Assembly: GCA_023374045.1 (NCBI GenBank)
Contig: JAIOTZ010000036.1
Coordinates: 37,861 to 101,860, forward strand
From: Limonium bicolor
Taxonomy: Eukaryota; Streptophyta; Magnoliopsida; Caryophyllales; Plumbaginaceae
Length of the DNA stretch: 64,000 nt
Direction: 5' to 3'
Part shown: positions 32,701-47,084 of the stretch, in pieces
How positions within the stretch are numbered: position 1 is the first letter of the stretch
Layout of the letters: every line of letters starts with the position of its first letter
Notes under the pieces: model-generated
Databases searched by the model: none
What the model saw: the letters and a program-made list of their open reading frames with translations, nothing else
Told to the model about the DNA's origin: nothing
Program-made: the position numbers and the translations under genes

Positions 32701-35329
32701 ACATGGTAAAAAGAAAGGGGTGATTTCGTAAATAAAGGAAATTATGGTTTAAGGAAAAGTATAAGGTTTAATATATGCCTATGAGGCAATATACAATAGT
32801 TTTGTATAAAAACTATAGGTTATAAGTTAAAGGAAATAAAAATATCATATCAAATGGTATTAGTATTTTGGTATAACATTACATGATGTTATGTGGTCAA
32901 AAAGGGAATTTAAATAAATTCAAGGGCTATACCGAATTAATAAGAATTGGAAAATGAATTTTAGACTATGGTCTACAATGTATAAATGTTATGACAATGA
33001 TATGGTTTAGATGGAATTAATATAAGGAAGGGTACTCACATAAAATAATGTGACAAACTATAAATAAATGGGATTTATAAACTAAGGTGTTTATGGAATA
33101 AACCTTAGGGGTTGTAATTATACAACATAAAATGTTACATGATATTAGGATAATAATCTTAATATAAGTTGTATAATATAATACAACTGATGGGAATAAT
33201 CATCTAATAAAAGATGATAAAATGTAACATAAAATATAAGAGTTTATGAAACTCATGAGAATTACCTACGTGGTAAAAATATATATACATACACAAGAAT
33301 GATGTATATAAGGTGGATATATATATATTGGTTGAAAACCATATGATTTAATGGTGGTGGTTATTTAAAAAAAATAAATATAGTTACGAACTATAAGTTA
33401 TGAATTTTAGAATGCAATATAATATAAGAATGCATGCATACATGCAACTATAGGTTACGTACTAGATGTGGATAAGATTAAAAGAAATATAAGGAATTAA
33501 ACTTAACAGTTGAAATAGTTTTGACGTACGCGTTTTAAGTAACAAAGCCGACTGTTTTAGAAAAACCTGTAACAAACAACTGTAGAAAACAGGGGTGAAC
33601 TGTCGGGGTTACTTATAATTCGGAAATACCGGATGTAGTTAGTCATGGAGACTGACTTATAGTTTTAATACCGTTTAGATTATACTTCTGACAAGGACGC
33701 TTGACAAGCTAGCGGACCTTGCTGATTCATACTCCACCGTAATACGAACAGGGTGAACGGTATGTAAAGGGGTTTGATCCGAGTTGTCCTAAGGTTCCTT
33801 GGGCTCGGATTTGGTTGATATAACTTGTATGTTGTTATGTGTCTCTGGTTGTCTCTGAGGGCTTCCTCAGTTCAGCTTCTGTGTGATCTGTGATAAGATT
33901 GTTTGTTGAATTGTGAATTTATAAGCTGCTTATTATTTACTGTTGTTGAGTTAACAGTATTGGTTCGATTATATGAACCTATATATATAAAACGAACTAG
34001 CGGCTATGGTGCTATCTTATATGAAATATAAGGAACGTAAGTAAAACGTTGTAGCACTATGATAATAACACATACATATTATCTGAGACTTTTGTACGGA
34101 GCATTGGCCTTTTCTATACGCCGCTCTCGTATCTAACACTGGATCCCGAGTTTACAACTCCGGATTGGACTAATGACCTTAGTCTGCTGTGTTAGAAAAT
34201 TTGGTAATGCGATGCGATGGTATAATTAATTAATTAATGGAATGGAAGTAAAGCCAAGAGGATGTGGCTCTTGGTGCGCGCTGTGATCACAAAAACGATA
34301 CCAGGATGTCCGCGTACGGGTCCGTAAGTATCAAGAAAATTTCCCGTGAGCTAGAATGGCTCGTTGGTCGGAGACTCTACCGTTGGAGTGGCTACTGCCG
34401 TGGGTGACCCGCCATAATATATGGGTAACTAGAGACATGTCGTTTTAACGAGACATTGTCACTAGGTATAACTGAACAACTAAAACAATTGAGACTTATA
34501 CAGTGGCGAACAATACCATGGACGAGACTTAATACTTGTTTATTATTCTCGTTGTTTCGCTTTGTTGTTCATTGGTTATACTTGTGGTTATTTTATTGTG
34601 TGTTGATGGTTGGATGGAGCCTACAAGGCTAAGGTAAATCAAATATGAAAACTGTACGCTACGCGAATGTACATTGTACATTATATTGTTATTACTCGAT
34701 ACGTTCGATATAAATGTTGTATGGAATATTAAATGAATGTTTGGATATTTGGATGGATGATTAACGTTTATGAATATTTGGATGGATGGTTATGTATATT
34801 ATACATTTATGCTACAGTATTTTATAACTGTAAAATGGAAAGGCATAAAACCAATCTAATAATAAGATGGTTAAAATGACAAGTGACCATTAGGGTCCAG
34901 GCCCGGCATACTCAGCGTCTATCGCTGATACTACACCATTACAGGTTGTTGATCATTGTCGGAGCTGAAGAGCAGGAACAGGGTAATTGGAGTTATACTT
35001 TTGTTACCACACATGGAGATGTTGTATAGCGACGAGGATGGTGAATTGTGTTATGGTAAGGTTGTGATATTCAGGTTTGGGTAGACGCTCACTTGTCGAT
35101 GTTTATGATTTATGGATTTAGTATGATGTATAGGAGTTTCTCGTTATCACTGCGGTTAGCAGTTTTTTGTATTGGAAGTTGGATGTAGTTTGGCTGCGTT
35201 GCTCGCATGGGCGAGTAACGGCCGGTGACACCCGAGTGAGTTTTGTAATTGTTATTTATTTTTCCGCTGCGAGACGTTTTAATTATTGCTACGTGAGAGA
35301 TTATATCGTTTGTGGTGAGGGGTGTTACA
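29726..35329 (+). mobile_element. Family A LTR3 (5604 bp)
   Basis: Complete, nearly identical to LTR2. PPT before it at 29713-29724 and PBS after it. The serial hairpin region lies at about 32200-33430. Contains no gene. Confidence 0.93.
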
Positions 35330-35333
35330 AAAG

Positions 35334-35361
35334 TGGTATCAGAGCGGAGTACCGCTCTGAT
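35334..35361 (+). promoter_or_regulatory. Met-type PBS with hairpin, unit 3
   Basis: TGGTATCAGAGCGG followed by the perfect inverted arm CCGCTCTGAT (hairpin 35338-35361), as in unit 2. Confidence 0.92.
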
Positions 35362-35556
35362 GACGAGAAAGTAGGTTAAGACAGTGAGCTTAGGACTTGG
35401 GAAATTTGGGAAACTTTGGGAGGTACGAGACGATTCGTCTTAAAGATATTGTGTCTAGAAACGCAAATTGCGTGACAGGTTAGCCTTAAGGCAACTTAAT
35501 ATCTATTGGTTGTGTACGGTAATTTACCGATATTTATGTGACATACTGTACTACAG

Positions 35557-36900
35557 ATGTCTGGTGGAACTAGAGGGCGTGGTACTGGTAGAGGTGGAGG
35601 CGGTGACCCCGGCATTCCAGGAGTTGCTGAGACGGTTGCAGCCGTTCTTGCACAGCTGGGTACTCAGATAGGAGGAGCACCAGCCCACCCGCCACAGCCC
35701 AGGGAAACGAACTGGCTGAAGTCAGAGCAGAGACCCGACCACCTACATATTCTGGGGAACCAGACCCCGTAGCTTGGAGCGTTACATTGTTGAACATGAG
35801 AAAATTTGAAGCTTTAAGTACCAGACGACAAGAAGGTCGCCATTGCTGCTTTCCATCTGAAGGATGCAGCCAGCACTTGGTGGAGGTTGGTCAAGGACCA
35901 TCACCTGGCTACGCCCGACTTTTCGTGGGCTGCCTTTGTCGAGTTGCTGAGAGGGAAGTACTACCCAGCACATCTCAAACAGAAGAAGCGCCAGGAGTCC
36001 GAGACACTGACCCAAGGAGGTCTGACCGTGGATGAGTATTACGCTCGATTCATTGGTCAGCTGGACTTCATTCCCGGTGTGGATTACTCAGAGACCGTGA
36101 AGGTCGAGAAGTTCCGGAGAGGACTATTATTTCGCATTCAGATGGCGATGGGTGCTACCCTCTACACTACCATCCAGGTACCAACATGAAAGCCATAAGA
36201 TTCTTTACTTACTACATTACCAATTAACTTTGTGAGAACTTACCAAGGAGATTCCAGGAGTGTTATGAGGCTGCCTCGAGGACGGAGCTAATGCTCCAGA
36301 CTCGGGAAGAGACTCTAGGGGCAAAGAAAAGGAAGAACCCTGAGGAAGAGTCTGAGGGTGGAGGAGCGTCTTCAGGCGATAGCCAGAAAAAGGGAAAGTA
36401 AGGACTTATCCCACTCTAAATTGTTTACCATACTAAATATCTTATAAATACTGACCCGAAACATTTAAACAGGAAGTTTTTCCAAAAGAAAGGGCAACAA
36501 GGTCACAAGGGAAAGAAAGGGAAAGACCCGTCCTGCAGTTGACCGGCCCAGCTATTGATGCTAAGCCTCTGAGATCTGCACCTCCTAAGGGTGAGAACAC
36601 CTACCTCATAAAGTCAAATGCAATCTTAACCTTTATACCACCAGATTTTAACTTAAACTTTAATACAATCATCAGGCACCGGACAGCCCCAGCGCCATTT
36701 TACTGTAAGCGTTGTAGGAAGGACCACCCAGGGGTCGACTGCGAAGGCCGCAAAGTCGAATGTCGGTGCTTCCACAAAGAAGGCCATAGGGAATTTGAAT
36801 GCTGGATGAACCCAGAGAGCCGTAATTACAGGCCACCAAAGAATACTCAGAAGACCTCAGCTGGAGGATCTGGAGTACCACGATGCGGTCAGGATGGCTA
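35557..36900 (+). pseudogene. gag: gag-like gene, family A copy 3
   Basis: Same four-exon layout: exon 1 35557-36177, exon 2 36258-36397, exon 3 36473-36590, exon 4 from 36676. More decayed than copy 2. Exon 1 shifts frame after the NWLKS motif and again before the capsid-type domain, which is then readable as one 100-codon frame (35887-36189). Exon 3 lacks one base; exon 4 has four T instead of five before the first knuckle, so the unspliced frame accidentally stays open there. The second knuckle has a Cys-to-Phe change (CRCFHKEGH), and a TAG ends the frame at 36899-36901. Confidence 0.82.
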
Positions 36901-38673
36901 GACATCTACTGATGCTGGAGCCCAGAAGGGCAAGGGAGTAGATAGGGCATGAGTACCCTAACTCCATGAGACCGCTGGTGGAAGACTTTTACTTACTATG
37001 TTGTGTGCTTACTTTGAATGTTAGAAGGAGCTATGTTATAAGTATGTGGGAGTGTGTCATTGACCACTCGCCTTTTGTGTAAGACTTTGAGATTAGTTGT
37101 GTGTACTCAGTACCAATAAGCTTTGAACCTTGAAGGATAATATATATGAACAGGATGTTAAGGCTTACATTATCATGTAGCCCATACTCGATGACACAGA
37201 GTCAATGAGACCGGGAATTACTGAACCAGAATTTCCACCTACATGGCGCACTTGCTATTGCAAGCGCTATGACAGTAAACCACTGAAATTTCCATCTGCC
37301 TTGCGCACTTGCTACAGCAAGTGCAGCGACAGTGACAGCAACAGTAACAGCTACTGCAAATGCAACTGCAACTGCAACAACTACTACTTTTTTTAACCTT
37401 TTATAAAAAAAACTGGTTTTTTTTCTCAAAAACTTTTTCATTCAAACCTGGAGATTAGAAACCTATGCAATTTGGAAGGACCGATAGTCCAACCACTGCA
37501 ACTGGACACATTATACAGCCACTATGACTGTAAAAAAAAAATAAACACACACCAGTTTAAACGTACGAGGAAGTTTCAGACAGAGCTACTAGCCAAATAC
37601 CATCGGAGTATACTTGCATTTAATGCTAATCACTATTAGTGACATATGTTTAGTCCTTATGGACAAGCATACCCTTTGTAGATGCACCACCGTCAGTGAG
37701 GATGGTTGGGAAGTGAAGAGCCAAGTTGCTCAAGCTATTATGCAATCTGCAATACATCCAATTACATGGATGAGGGGACGAATATGAACTATGGATGAGA
37801 TATGAAAAAAAAAACAGGGAGAAAAGGAATATGTGTTGTACTCAAGAGATAAAAAAAACAAAGGGAGAAACGAGTTTGCTAAATATAGCACAGATCTTAC
37901 TTACACCGAGCTGAATAACGCCGATTTATGACCCGAATTACCACTGATGCCACCGGGGCAATAACATGAACTGTTAGACAAAAAAAAAGCAAGCAAAAAA
38001 AAGACAAAAAAGAGAAGAGAAGAAGAAGAAGAGAGAAAAGGAAAAAAAAAAAGAGGATATCCATCAAGGGGAGATTGACAAAAGAATACTTCACCACAAC
38101 CGTGTGACAGACATTACCAGTTTACTAAACGAGACATGGGACGACCGCACTCCGATAGGAGCATGTGGGCCTGACAGACTTATTTATAAGTTAGTCGGGT
38201 AAGTAGTAATGTATCAGTACGGTACCCCATGCAAGTAGACAAGTAGTGTTAGGAACACGAGAAGTAGTCAACTCCATTCTACGGACAGTAAGACGGATTA
38301 CCTCGAAGATGGACGAGAAGAGCCGCAGTTAAACCAACGGGCTAAAGAAATCAAGAATTTTCAACAGAGAACAGTGGACGGTATACAGAGAAGACAAGGA
38401 AACAGTTCAAGGACAGGAACCCAAAAAAAAAGAAACAGAAAAACCCATTATGGACGAATAATATGTAGAAGCCTCATAAGGATCAAGCAAATGCTTGCAA
38501 TCCAGAGGAAATCTACCAGATGATATGGACATAAACACGTGATTACGCAAAGAGAAAAGATAAAGCTATATGATAGCAGATACCTTAAGCAAGGAACAGT
38601 GGATTTGGAATGTACCACTCACAGGATAATTCGCACATCTTTTCTGCTTGACTCATTGGATATTAGCTGTTGA

Positions 38674-38733
38674 GCGTTTACGCCTCTGCACTCTGTATGA
38701 CTGAGTGTTTTGGTATTGCACTCGTGCAGTTAT
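38674..38733 (+). other. Conserved 60-bp block, internal 3
   Basis: Identical to the block in internal 2. A fourth copy lies at 48009-48068 in internal 4. Confidence 0.75.
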
Positions 38734-39900
38734 TAATCTAGTGGGAATGCAGAAAGATAAAGTGGATATCAACACGAGTGTGTATTAAAAAAAAGAAGAG
38801 GAACTACAACAGTGTGTCACTCCGGAACAAATACCAGGAGACATGGATGACAAACATCATCTTTGTGGACATTTAGGCTGGTACGTCTTAGTATTACAAA
38901 GACAAGTGCAAAGAGCACTAAGTACTAACAATAGCCAATGTCATATTACATCTCAGACTGAATGTCAGTGAGAGAAGACACACGCATGTATGCGAGTTAT
39001 CCAAACAAGTGGATTCACAGCAATGGAAAAAAAAGAGGCAAATTGAGCATGTGTTCATGGGTCTGCACCTCATACGGAGCGAGGGCCCATTAGAATGAAC
39101 TTGGGAGAGAGCACAAATTGTTTAGTGCCACATCCCTTACGAATTGTAGAGCCCATAAGGGCTAGAGTCATACCCGTCTCTCTGATATGAGGATAATCCA
39201 CGAGTTGGAGAACTCTTTGAGAGCCAAGTATCCAGCGCTCCTTGTTGAGCGTCTGTTGTATACTTGTGGGGTACGGGGGCGTAACCCTTTTTAAGGGGGG
39301 TAGAGCCTCCTGGCTGTGCACATGTGTGCACTAAGTTTTGTTTGTTTAGTATGCATTGCATACAAAGAATTGGTGGTGTGCGGGGCATACGAGGTTTGTG
39401 TGGTTAGTATGTGAATTATTTTGTATGCATGGCATACAGTGAATTGGTTTGTTTGTGTGTGATGTACACTTGTATGTACGTATCTTACGAGATACCTGTA
39501 TGAATGTTGTGTTTACACCAGGTGTGTAACACCTTGCTTATGCTATTTGTGATATGTATTCATATTGTTTTATAGAATGATTACATATGGTATCGCCTAG
39601 ATACGAAATGAATCATTAGATATGGAATGTGGAACAATGGAACGTTATGGACACCTCAGGAAGGTTGTCAGGACTTGTAGAACTGATAGGAAATAATGAT
39701 GTTGATGGATCACCTATATCCATATATGATTGAACTAACGCCACAACGTGATGGCTATGTGTTGTATAAGCGCAATACGATGTATGTAAATGATATATCA
39801 CATAGATATACATTATGGGAATAATGGGTAGTTATACATTTATATACTTACCTATTTGATTAAGAGACTTCGGGACGAAGTCTTTTTAAGGGGGGTAGAT

Positions 39901-42900
39901 TGAAATACCCCAAACTTATTAAACATGGATTAAATATCTAATCATATTAATTAAGGCCTAAACATGCCTTAAAAGTCAACTGAGAACAGCAGTGGTCAAC
40001 ACAAAACAAGATGTTGCACCCTTTGACTGTTAAGGATAAACAAAATACCCAAATGAACTACTTAGGACCTAAAAATTTGTCCTAAGCATATTAACACATT
40101 ACTAAACATATTATAACCGTTGGGCAACACTCCAACACAAAGAAAAAGCACTTTCATGCTTCAAGGTCAAAAGGGGCAAAAATGTGCTCTAAGAAACCTT
40201 AAAGGTCTAATGACCTCTAAATGATATAAAATTGAATACCATGATCAACTATCATGTAAGGAACACAACAAAACCGTTGTCAAAGAAAACAGAGCTCAGA
40301 AACACCTGGCGACACAAAATGTGCACTAAAACTCCTTAAAGCACGTTTTTGTGTAATTGCCTTCTAAATTGGTTTTAAATGAGCTAAAAGGTTATAAATA
40401 CCTTTAAATATGATAAAATATCATATTATATGATATTAGGAATTTAATTCCAGAAATTTACGAATTTTTACAAAGTTAATATTAAAATATTAATAAAACC
40501 CTAAAGTGGGGCCTGTTTGGGTCAATTAATAAGGCTCCTGGACAGACCATGTGACAATACCCATGTGACAATTAAATATACACCTTACTTTTACATAAAA
40601 TAACAAAAAAAACAAACTTACCTTATAAAACAAAAAGGTGGGCTCCACTTACCTTTCCCATGTGAGCCAGCCGATTTGGAGCCTCCATTTGCTCCTCTTT
40701 TCCCTTGTATTTCGGTGCTCCAAGCAAGAAGAAGACAAGGGAGATGAGTCACCTTACAATAAATGAACTAAAGTAACATTATTTATCTCATTTTTTATTC
40801 AAATTGGCTCCAATCATACCCTACCTTTGTCAATCAAGGACGGCTGCCCCCTCTTCTTGTCTCCACCGAATTCCCCTTCAATTATCAGCATCAATCAAGC
40901 ATTGATGAGTCATCAAAACAATAATGACCTAAAATATTCAAAAAAATGACTTTAAGGCAATATTAGGTCATTCTCCTTCATCCTTCCTCTTCAGCCGAGG
41001 TTGCTCTGTCCTTGAGCTCCCTTTGGCTCCTCTCCACCGTAGGTAAGAGTTCCAAGCTCCATTGGAGAGAGTTCATGCTCTAGGTAAGCTCTTAAGGCAT
41101 AAAAATGCCCATTTTCTTCATCTTTCTTTCCTTTTTCGATTGATCTACACTCCAACCTTTTCTATACATCTATGTAGAGTGTTTTGGAGGTTAAATGAAG
41201 AATCATTCTCGGCCATAACAAGATCTAAGGAGAAAATTTCAAGTCTTGACCATTTAAGGTAAAAATGTGCTTTAAGCTCATATCTTTTGATTCCCTTCAA
41301 GTTCGGCTGTGAAACTTCGTTCCTAGCCTTGTTTTCTTCTCTTTTACATGTTCAATCAGTTGGTTAGCCATTTGGAGCAAGGGTGGCCAAGATCCAAAGG
41401 AAATACCCTCTTTTAAGGCATTTTTCCAAGGTAAAACCTAATAACAAGGTAGCTTGTTGTGATCTAGCTATTTCCTATGTCAATATGGTAGATCTAACAC
41501 CTTGTGGTGTGTTTGATTCAGGCCGAAACCATCTTGAACTCTCCTTGCATTTTTAAGGTGATTTTTGCCTTAAATCTTACATTAAATTACTTCTTATGGT
41601 TAGATCTTTCTTGGAGACTAACTAGGCCTTGTTTGCTGTTTGAAAACATGCAAGAGAAGCTTTGGAAATTTTATCTAAGGCTGGCCGAATTCAAACAAGG
41701 AATTATTCAAGCTAAATCAAGGTATAAATCACTTAAACATTAACTTTGCTAAGTTAAAATGTTCTAAGCTAATTCTATATTAATTGCCGTGAGAGAACAT
41801 GGTAATAAGGTCATTTTTGACCTTAAAATTTAAAGAAATGGCTTAGTAAATTTATCTAAGTGATTAAGTAACATAAATGTCAAATTTAAGACATTATGTG
41901 GAAGTTTGGTAATTAAATGGAAAGTGTGTGGTGAGGCCGAGAATTATAAGTGTTTTTGGGACACTTATGTGTAATTTATTTTGCAAGCCAATGTTTGTAA
42001 TAAGGCCATGTATTTTAGGCCATTTTATTTATGCATTTACAAGCTTTTAATTAAGTTTAAGAAGTATAAATGCATTACCGAAAATAAATGGGGTATTAGG
42101 TGTAATTAAATTAAATTTGGGGGCTTTAGAATAATAAGGCCGAAAATTAGAGGTAAAAAGGAGTTAAAATAAAGTTTATAAGATTTTTATAAAGTTTTGG
42201 GGTTAAATGGTGATTTCTAGAAAGTTTGGGTGCAAACCGTAATTATTAGGAATTAATGGTCAAGGAAATATTAAGGAGGTCAACATTGACCATATGCTAG
42301 GTTTTGACCAAAATAAATAAGTTAGATAACTTATTTAAGGTTTTATAATAAGTTATGTATTTAATGGTAATATTTTTATAACATATGTGGTAAATATGTT
42401 ATTACCAAAAATAAAAGGTGTACAATGGTATTTTAAACACCCATGGGCTATTAGGAATTTATTGGGTTGTTTTTGGAATTAAAATGAACTATATATGTAT
42501 AATATATAGTTATTATGTCATTATGACACTTTGGAGAAATATAGATGGTGGAATGGTAAATACCAAGAGTATATGGGTTTATAAGGATATTTATAACCCT
42601 TTGGTGAAATTTGGAGATTTTTAGAATAATATAAGAGTACTTATTAAGATATGTGTATAATATATGGTTTTTATGATATGGTAAAACTATATGTTATAAA
42701 TAGGGCCAAATGGCAATTATAGAATAGCACAAGGGCTGTTCGGAATTTACAAAAAATAACCATAGGTTATACTCTTTTATAAGTTAGAAATGTTATATTA
42801 AATGGTATATATAACATGGTAAAAAGAAAGGGGTGATTTCATAAATAAAGGAAATTATGGTTTAAGGAAAAGTATAAGGTTTAATATATGCCTATGAGGC

Positions 42901-45461
42901 AATATACAATAGTTTTGTATAAAAACTATAGGTTATAAGTTAAAGGAAATAAAAATATCATATCAAATGGTATTAGTATTTTGGTATAACATTACATGAT
43001 GTTATGTGGTCAAAAAGGGAATTTAAATAAATTCAAGGGCTATACCGAATTAATAAGAATTGGAAAATGAATTTTAGACTATGGTCTACAATGTCATAAA
43101 TGTTATGACAATGATATGGTTTAGATGGAATTAATATAAGGAAGGGTACTCACATAAAATAATGTGACAAACTATAAATAAATGGGATTTATAAACTAAG
43201 GTGTTTATGGAATAAACCTTAGGGGTTGTAATTATACAACATAAAATGTTACATGATATTAGGATAATAATCTTAATATAAGTTGTATAATATATACAAC
43301 TGATGGGAATAATCATCTAATAAAAGATGATAAAATGTAACATAAAATATAAGAGTTTATGAAACTCATGAGAATTACCTACGTGGTAAAAATATATATA
43401 CATACACAAGAATGATGTATATAAGGTGGATATATATATATATATTGGTTGAAAACCATATGATTTAATGGTGGTGGTTATTTAAAAAAAAATAAATATA
43501 GTTACGAACTATAAGTTATGAATTTTAGAATGCAATATAATATAAGAATGCATGCATACATGCAACTATAGGTTACGTAAACTAGATGTGGATAAGATTA
43601 AAAGAAATATAAGGAATTAAACTTAACAGTTGAAATAGTTTTGACGTACGCGTTTTAAGTAACAAAGCCGACTGTTTTAGAAAAACCTGTAACAAACAAC
43701 TGTAGAAAACAGGGGTGAACTGTCGGGGTTACTTATAATTCGGAAATACCGGATGTAGTTAGTCATGGAGACTGACTTATAGTTTTAATACCGTTTAGAT
43801 TATACTTCTGACAAGGACGCTTGACAAGCTAGCGGACCTTGCTGATTCATACTCCACCGTAATACGAACAGGGTGAACGGTATGTAAAGGGGTTTGATCC
43901 GAGTTGTCCTAAGGTTGTTCCTTGGGCTCGGATTTGGTTGATATAACTTGTATGTTGTTATGTGTCTCTGGTTGTCTCTGAGGGCTTCCTCAGTTCAGGC
44001 TTCTGTGTGATCTGTGATAAGATTGTTTGTCTGAATTGTGTATTTATAGCTGCTTATTATTTACTGTTGTTGAGTTAACAGTATTGGTTCGTATATATGA
44101 ACCTATATATATAAAACGAACTAGCGGCTATGGTGCTATCTTATATGAAATATAAGGAACGTAAGTAAAACGTTGTAGCACTATGATAATAACACATACA
44201 TATTATCTGAGACTTTTGTACGGAGCATTGGCCTTTTCTATACGCCACTCTCGTATCTAACACTGGATCCCGAGTTTACAAACTCCGGATTGGACTAATG
44301 ACCCTAGTCTGCTGTGTTAGAAAATTTGGTAATGCGATGCGATGGTATAATTAATTAATTAATGGAATGGAAGTAAAGCCAAGAGGATGTGGCTCTTGGT
44401 GCGCGCTGTGATCACAAAAACGATACCAGGATGTCCGCGTACGGGTCCGTAAGTATCAAGAAAATTTCCCGTGAGCTAGAATGGCTCGTTGGTCGGAGAC
44501 TCTACCGTTGGAGTGGCTACTGCCGTGGGTGACCCGCCATAATATATGGGTAACTAGAGACATGTCGTTTTAACGAGACATTGTCACTAGGTATAACTGA
44601 ACAACTAAAACAATTGAGACTTATACAGTGGCGAACAATACCATGGACGAGACTTAATACCTTTTTATTATTCTCGTTGTTTCGCTTTGTTGTTCATTGG
44701 TTATACTTGTGGTTATTTTATTGTGTGTTGATGGTTGGATGGAGCCTACAAGGCTAAGGTAAATCAAATATGAAAACTGTACGCTACGGCGAATGTACAT
44801 TGTACATTATATTGTTATTACTCGATACGTTCGATATAAATGTTGTATGGAATATTAAATGAATGTTTGGATATTTGGATGGATGATTAACGTTTATGAA
44901 TATTTGGATGGATGGTTATGTATATTATACATTTATGCTACAGTATTGTTTATAACTGTAAAATGGAAAGGCATAAAACCAATCTAATAATAAGATGGTT
45001 AAAATGACAAGTGACCATTAGGGTCCAGGCCCGGCATACTCAGCGTCTATCGCTGATACTACACCATTACAGGTTGTTGATCATTGTCGGAGCTGAAGAG
45101 CAGGAACAGGGTAATTGGAGTTATACTTTTGTTACCACACATGGAGATGTTGTATAGCGACGAGGATGGTGAATTGTGTTATGGTAAGGTTGTGTATATT
45201 CAGGTTTGGGTAGACGCTCACTTGTCGATGTTTATGATTTATGGATTTAGTATGATGTATAGGAGTTTCTCGTTATCACTGCGGTTAGCCGTTTATTTGT
45301 ATTGGAAGTTGGATGTAGTTTGGCTGCGTTGCTCGCATGGGCGAGTAACGGCCGGTGACACCCGAGTGAGTTTTGTAATTGTTATTTATTTTTCCGCTGC
45401 GAGACGTTTTTATTATTGCTACGTGAGAGATTATATCATGTTTGTGGTGAGGGGTGTTACA
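39901..45461 (+). mobile_element. Family A LTR4 (5561 bp) with a 68-bp deletion
   Basis: Complete at both ends. Distinguished by loss of 68 bp after 40524 relative to LTR2 and LTR3; the lost piece carries the 13-bp perfect hairpin. A 140-codon frame at 45084-45506 runs across the LTR end and PBS and is almost certainly accidental. Confidence 0.93.
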
Positions 45462-45465
45462 AAAG

Positions 45466-45493
45466 TGGTATCAGAGCGGAGTACCGCTCTGAT
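45466..45493 (+). promoter_or_regulatory. Met-type PBS with hairpin, unit 4
   Basis: Same 10-bp perfect hairpin (45470-45493) overlapping TGGTATCAGAGCGG. Confidence 0.92.
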
Positions 45494-45693
45494 GACGAGA
45501 AAGTAGGTTAAGACAGTGAGCTTAGGACTGGGGAAATATTGGGAAACGTTTGGGAGGTACGAGACGATTCGTCTTAAAAGATATTGTGTCTAGAAACGCA
45601 AAATTGCGTGACAGGTTAGCCTTAAGGCAACTTAATATCTATTGGTTGTGTACGGTAATTTACCGAATATTTATGTGACATACTGTACTACAG

Positions 45694-47084
45694 ATGTCTG
45701 GTGGAACTAGGGGGCGTGGTACTGGTAGAGGTGGAGGTGGTGACCCCGGCATTCCAGGAGTTGCTGAGACGGTTGCAGCCGTTCTTGCACAGCTGGGTAC
45801 TCAGATAGGAGGAGCACCAGCCCACCCGCCACAGCCCAGGGAAACGAACTGGCTGAAGTCAGATACAGAGACCCGACCACCTACATATTCTGGGGAACCA
45901 GACCCCGTAGCTCTGGAGCGTTACATTGTTGAACATGAGAAAACATTTGAAGCTTTACAGGTACCAGACGACAAGAAGGTCGCCATTGCTGCTTTCCATC
46001 TGAAGGATGCAGCCAGCACTTGGTGGAGGTTGGTCAAGGACCATCACCTGGCTACGCCCGACTTTTCGTGGGCTGCCTTTGTCGAGTTGCTGAGAGGGAA
46101 GTACTACCCAGCACATCTCAAACAGAAGAAGCGCCAGGAGTCCGAGACACTGACCCAAGGAGGTCTGACCGTGGATGAGTATTACGCTCGATTCATTGGT
46201 CAGCTGGACTTCATTCCCGGTGTGGAATACTCAGAGACCGTGAAGGTCGAGAAGTTCCGGAGAGAGGACTATATTTCGCATTCAGATGGCGATGGGGTGC
46301 TACCTCTACACTACCATCCAGGTAGGTACCAACATTGAAACCATAAGATTCTTTTACGACTACATTACCAATTAACTTTGTGAGAACTTACCAAGGAGAT
46401 TCCCAGGAGTGTTATGAGGGCTACCTCGGGGACGGAGCTAATGCTCCAGACTCGGGAAGAGACTATAGGGCTAAAGAAAAGGAAGAACCCTGAGGAAGAA
46501 GTCTGAGGGTGGAGGAGCGTCTTCAGGCGATAGCCAGCAAAAGGAAAGTAAGGACTTATCCCACTCTAAATTGTTTACCATACTAAATATCTTTATTACT
46601 GACCCGAACATTTAAACAGGAAGTTTTCCAAAAGAAAGGGCAACAAGGTCACAAGGGAAGAAAGGGAAAGAGCCCGTCCTGCAGTTGACCGGCCCAGCTA
46701 TTGATGCTAAAGCTGAGATCTGCACCTCCTAAGGGTGAGAACACCTACCTCATAAAGTCAAATGCAATCTTAACCTTATACCACCAGATTTTAAACTTAA
46801 ACTTTAATACAATCATCAGGCACCGGACAGCCCTAGCGCCATTTTTACTGTAAGCGTTGTGGGAAGGACCACCCAGGGGTCGACTGCGAAGGCGCAAAGT
46901 CGAATGTCGTGCTGCCACAAAGAAGGCCATAGGGAATTTGAATGCTGGATGAACCCAGAGAGCCGTAATTACAGGCCACCAAAGAATACTCAGAAGACCT
47001 CATCTGGAGGATCTGGAGTACCCCAGGCGGTCAGGATGGCCAAACATCTACTGATGCTGGAGCCAGAAGGGCAAGGGAAGTGAA
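45694..47084 (+). pseudogene. gag: gag-like gene, family A copy 4
   Basis: Best exon 1 of the four: open from ATG 45694 for about 190 codons, covering the Gly/Arg-rich N-terminus, the PPTYSGEPDP motif and the whole capsid-type domain up to VEKFRR. A two-base shift near 46262 then breaks the frame. Intron 1 (46322-46406) has a four-base insertion at its donor, intron 2 spans about 46548-46619 and intron 3 about 46735-46819. Exons 2-4 contain many one-base indels, one of which (near 46890-46912) disrupts the knuckles. ATG 45694 is preferred because the same codon opens all four copies. Confidence 0.83.

Larger units (their letters stand above)
35330..39900 (+). mobile_element. Family A internal region 3
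   Basis: Same layout as internal 2. Twin hairpins at 37246-37324, purine tract at 37978-38051, 60-bp block at 38674-38733, second PPT-like tract at 39287-39305, PPT at 39888-39899. Confidence 0.9.

Noticed and set aside
45084..45506. 140-codon open frame at the end of LTR4
   Set aside because: It runs across the LTR end and the PBS, is broken in LTR2 and LTR3 by small indels and shows no recognisable domain; best explained by chance.
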